A stretch of 64,000 nucleotides of DNA from assembly GCA_949825045.1 (NCBI GenBank), contig OX463820.1:8258501-8322500 (forward strand). Reading direction: 5' to 3'. Positions 63,516-64,000 of the stretch are shown in pieces. Position 1 is the stretch's first letter. Each line of letters begins with the position of its first letter. The notes beneath the pieces are model-generated. The model saw only the letters and a list, made by a program, of their open reading frames with translations, did no database searches and was not told the DNA's origin. This DNA is from Argyresthia goedartella (taxonomy: Eukaryota > Arthropoda > Insecta > Lepidoptera > Argyresthiidae). A program made the translations under genes and the position numbers.

Positions 63516-63847
63516 TTCATCAGATTTTCCTATCATCAGATAAGCAAATAATAAAAGTTGTTTCTGTTATCAACAAATTCAAAATTAGTTTTGACCATAA
63601 AACCGTTTACATTAAAAAAAAGAATTCTTCTCAAGAGAAGTTGCTTGTACGGTACTTGCTGCCGAACCGATTTTTTAATTTAATTTAACTATAAACAAAA
63701 ATGGTAAGAAGTACATTCGATCTTTCGCGGAGATTAATACATCCAAGTTTTTAATCCGTGTAGCGGCAAATTGAAGGGCTCCCGTTTCATTAGACCCGCG
63801 TCATTTATTTCCTCCACTTCCTCGTAGAGCCCTTTTGTATTAAAACT

Positions 63848-63960
63848 GGTTGAAAGAACTGCAAAATTTTCTCCAAATAATTGCAAGTGTTTTGTTTGTA
63901 ACCCCTCTACAAACAAAACACATGCAATTATTTGGAGACCATTTTGCAGTTCTTTCAACC
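63848..63960. repeat. 53-bp-arm inverted duplication, 7-nt spacer
   Basis: The left arm 63848-63900 (GGTTGAAAGAACTGC start) and right arm 63908-63960 pair with three mismatches around ACCCCTC. Confidence 0.9.
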
Positions 63961-64000
63961 TCACATAGACTATACAATTTTAAATGTACTGATAAAATCA

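Overview
This window looks like insect nuclear DNA, most likely lepidopteran. It is AT-rich and carries no operons. Nearly all recognisable coding sequence belongs to transposable elements. Several repeats resemble ones I know from moth and butterfly genomes: short Helitron-type units starting TCCAACTAATATTATAAATG and ending CTAGT, tRNA-headed SINEs, and a repeat bounded by AGGGTTCCGTACC and GGTACGGAACCCT. The species call rests on this repeat flavour only.

Left third (1-17200): a minus-strand Ty3/gypsy element (gag with protease, RT, RNase H, integrase) runs off the left edge. To its right is an 8.47-kb LTR element (5696-14163, target duplication GTAT) whose interior has no retroviral genes and is built largely from several tandem repeats. 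Its 3' LTR was later split by a Jockey-type LINE (10360-13979, target duplication CGCGTGCG), which lies 29 nt downstream of the LTR TATA box. A 2.0-kb non-autonomous LTR element follows (15195-17195, target duplication TCTGA) with a tRNA-Trp-like primer site and a SINE inside it.

Middle (17200-41000): SINEs, fold-back elements, and a possible THAP-domain first exon (20790-20869). A TA-flanked pogo-like DNA transposon (22811-26285) encodes a pipsqueak HTH, a DDE core and a C-terminal PHD finger, with two frameshifts. Next come a decayed LINE interrupted by another LINE's 3' end, a 206-bp-arm palindrome, and a Helitron helicase gene split exactly by a young BEL/Pao element (34380-39675, target duplication ATCGA). 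That BEL element has lost its RT and the first part of its integrase but keeps a long reading frame.

Right third (41000-64000): mostly SINEs, Helitron-type units, 3' fragments of one CR1/Jockey-like LINE family (near-complete degenerate copy at 45262-48358), several near-perfect snap-back inverted duplications, and long AT-rich stretches. The best non-transposon candidates are the THAP-like exon and a 107-residue basic ORF at 60422-60745; neither is secure. The nesting gives a clear order of insertion: Helitron before BEL, LTR element before the Jockey LINE, and decayed LINE before the CR1-like fragment.
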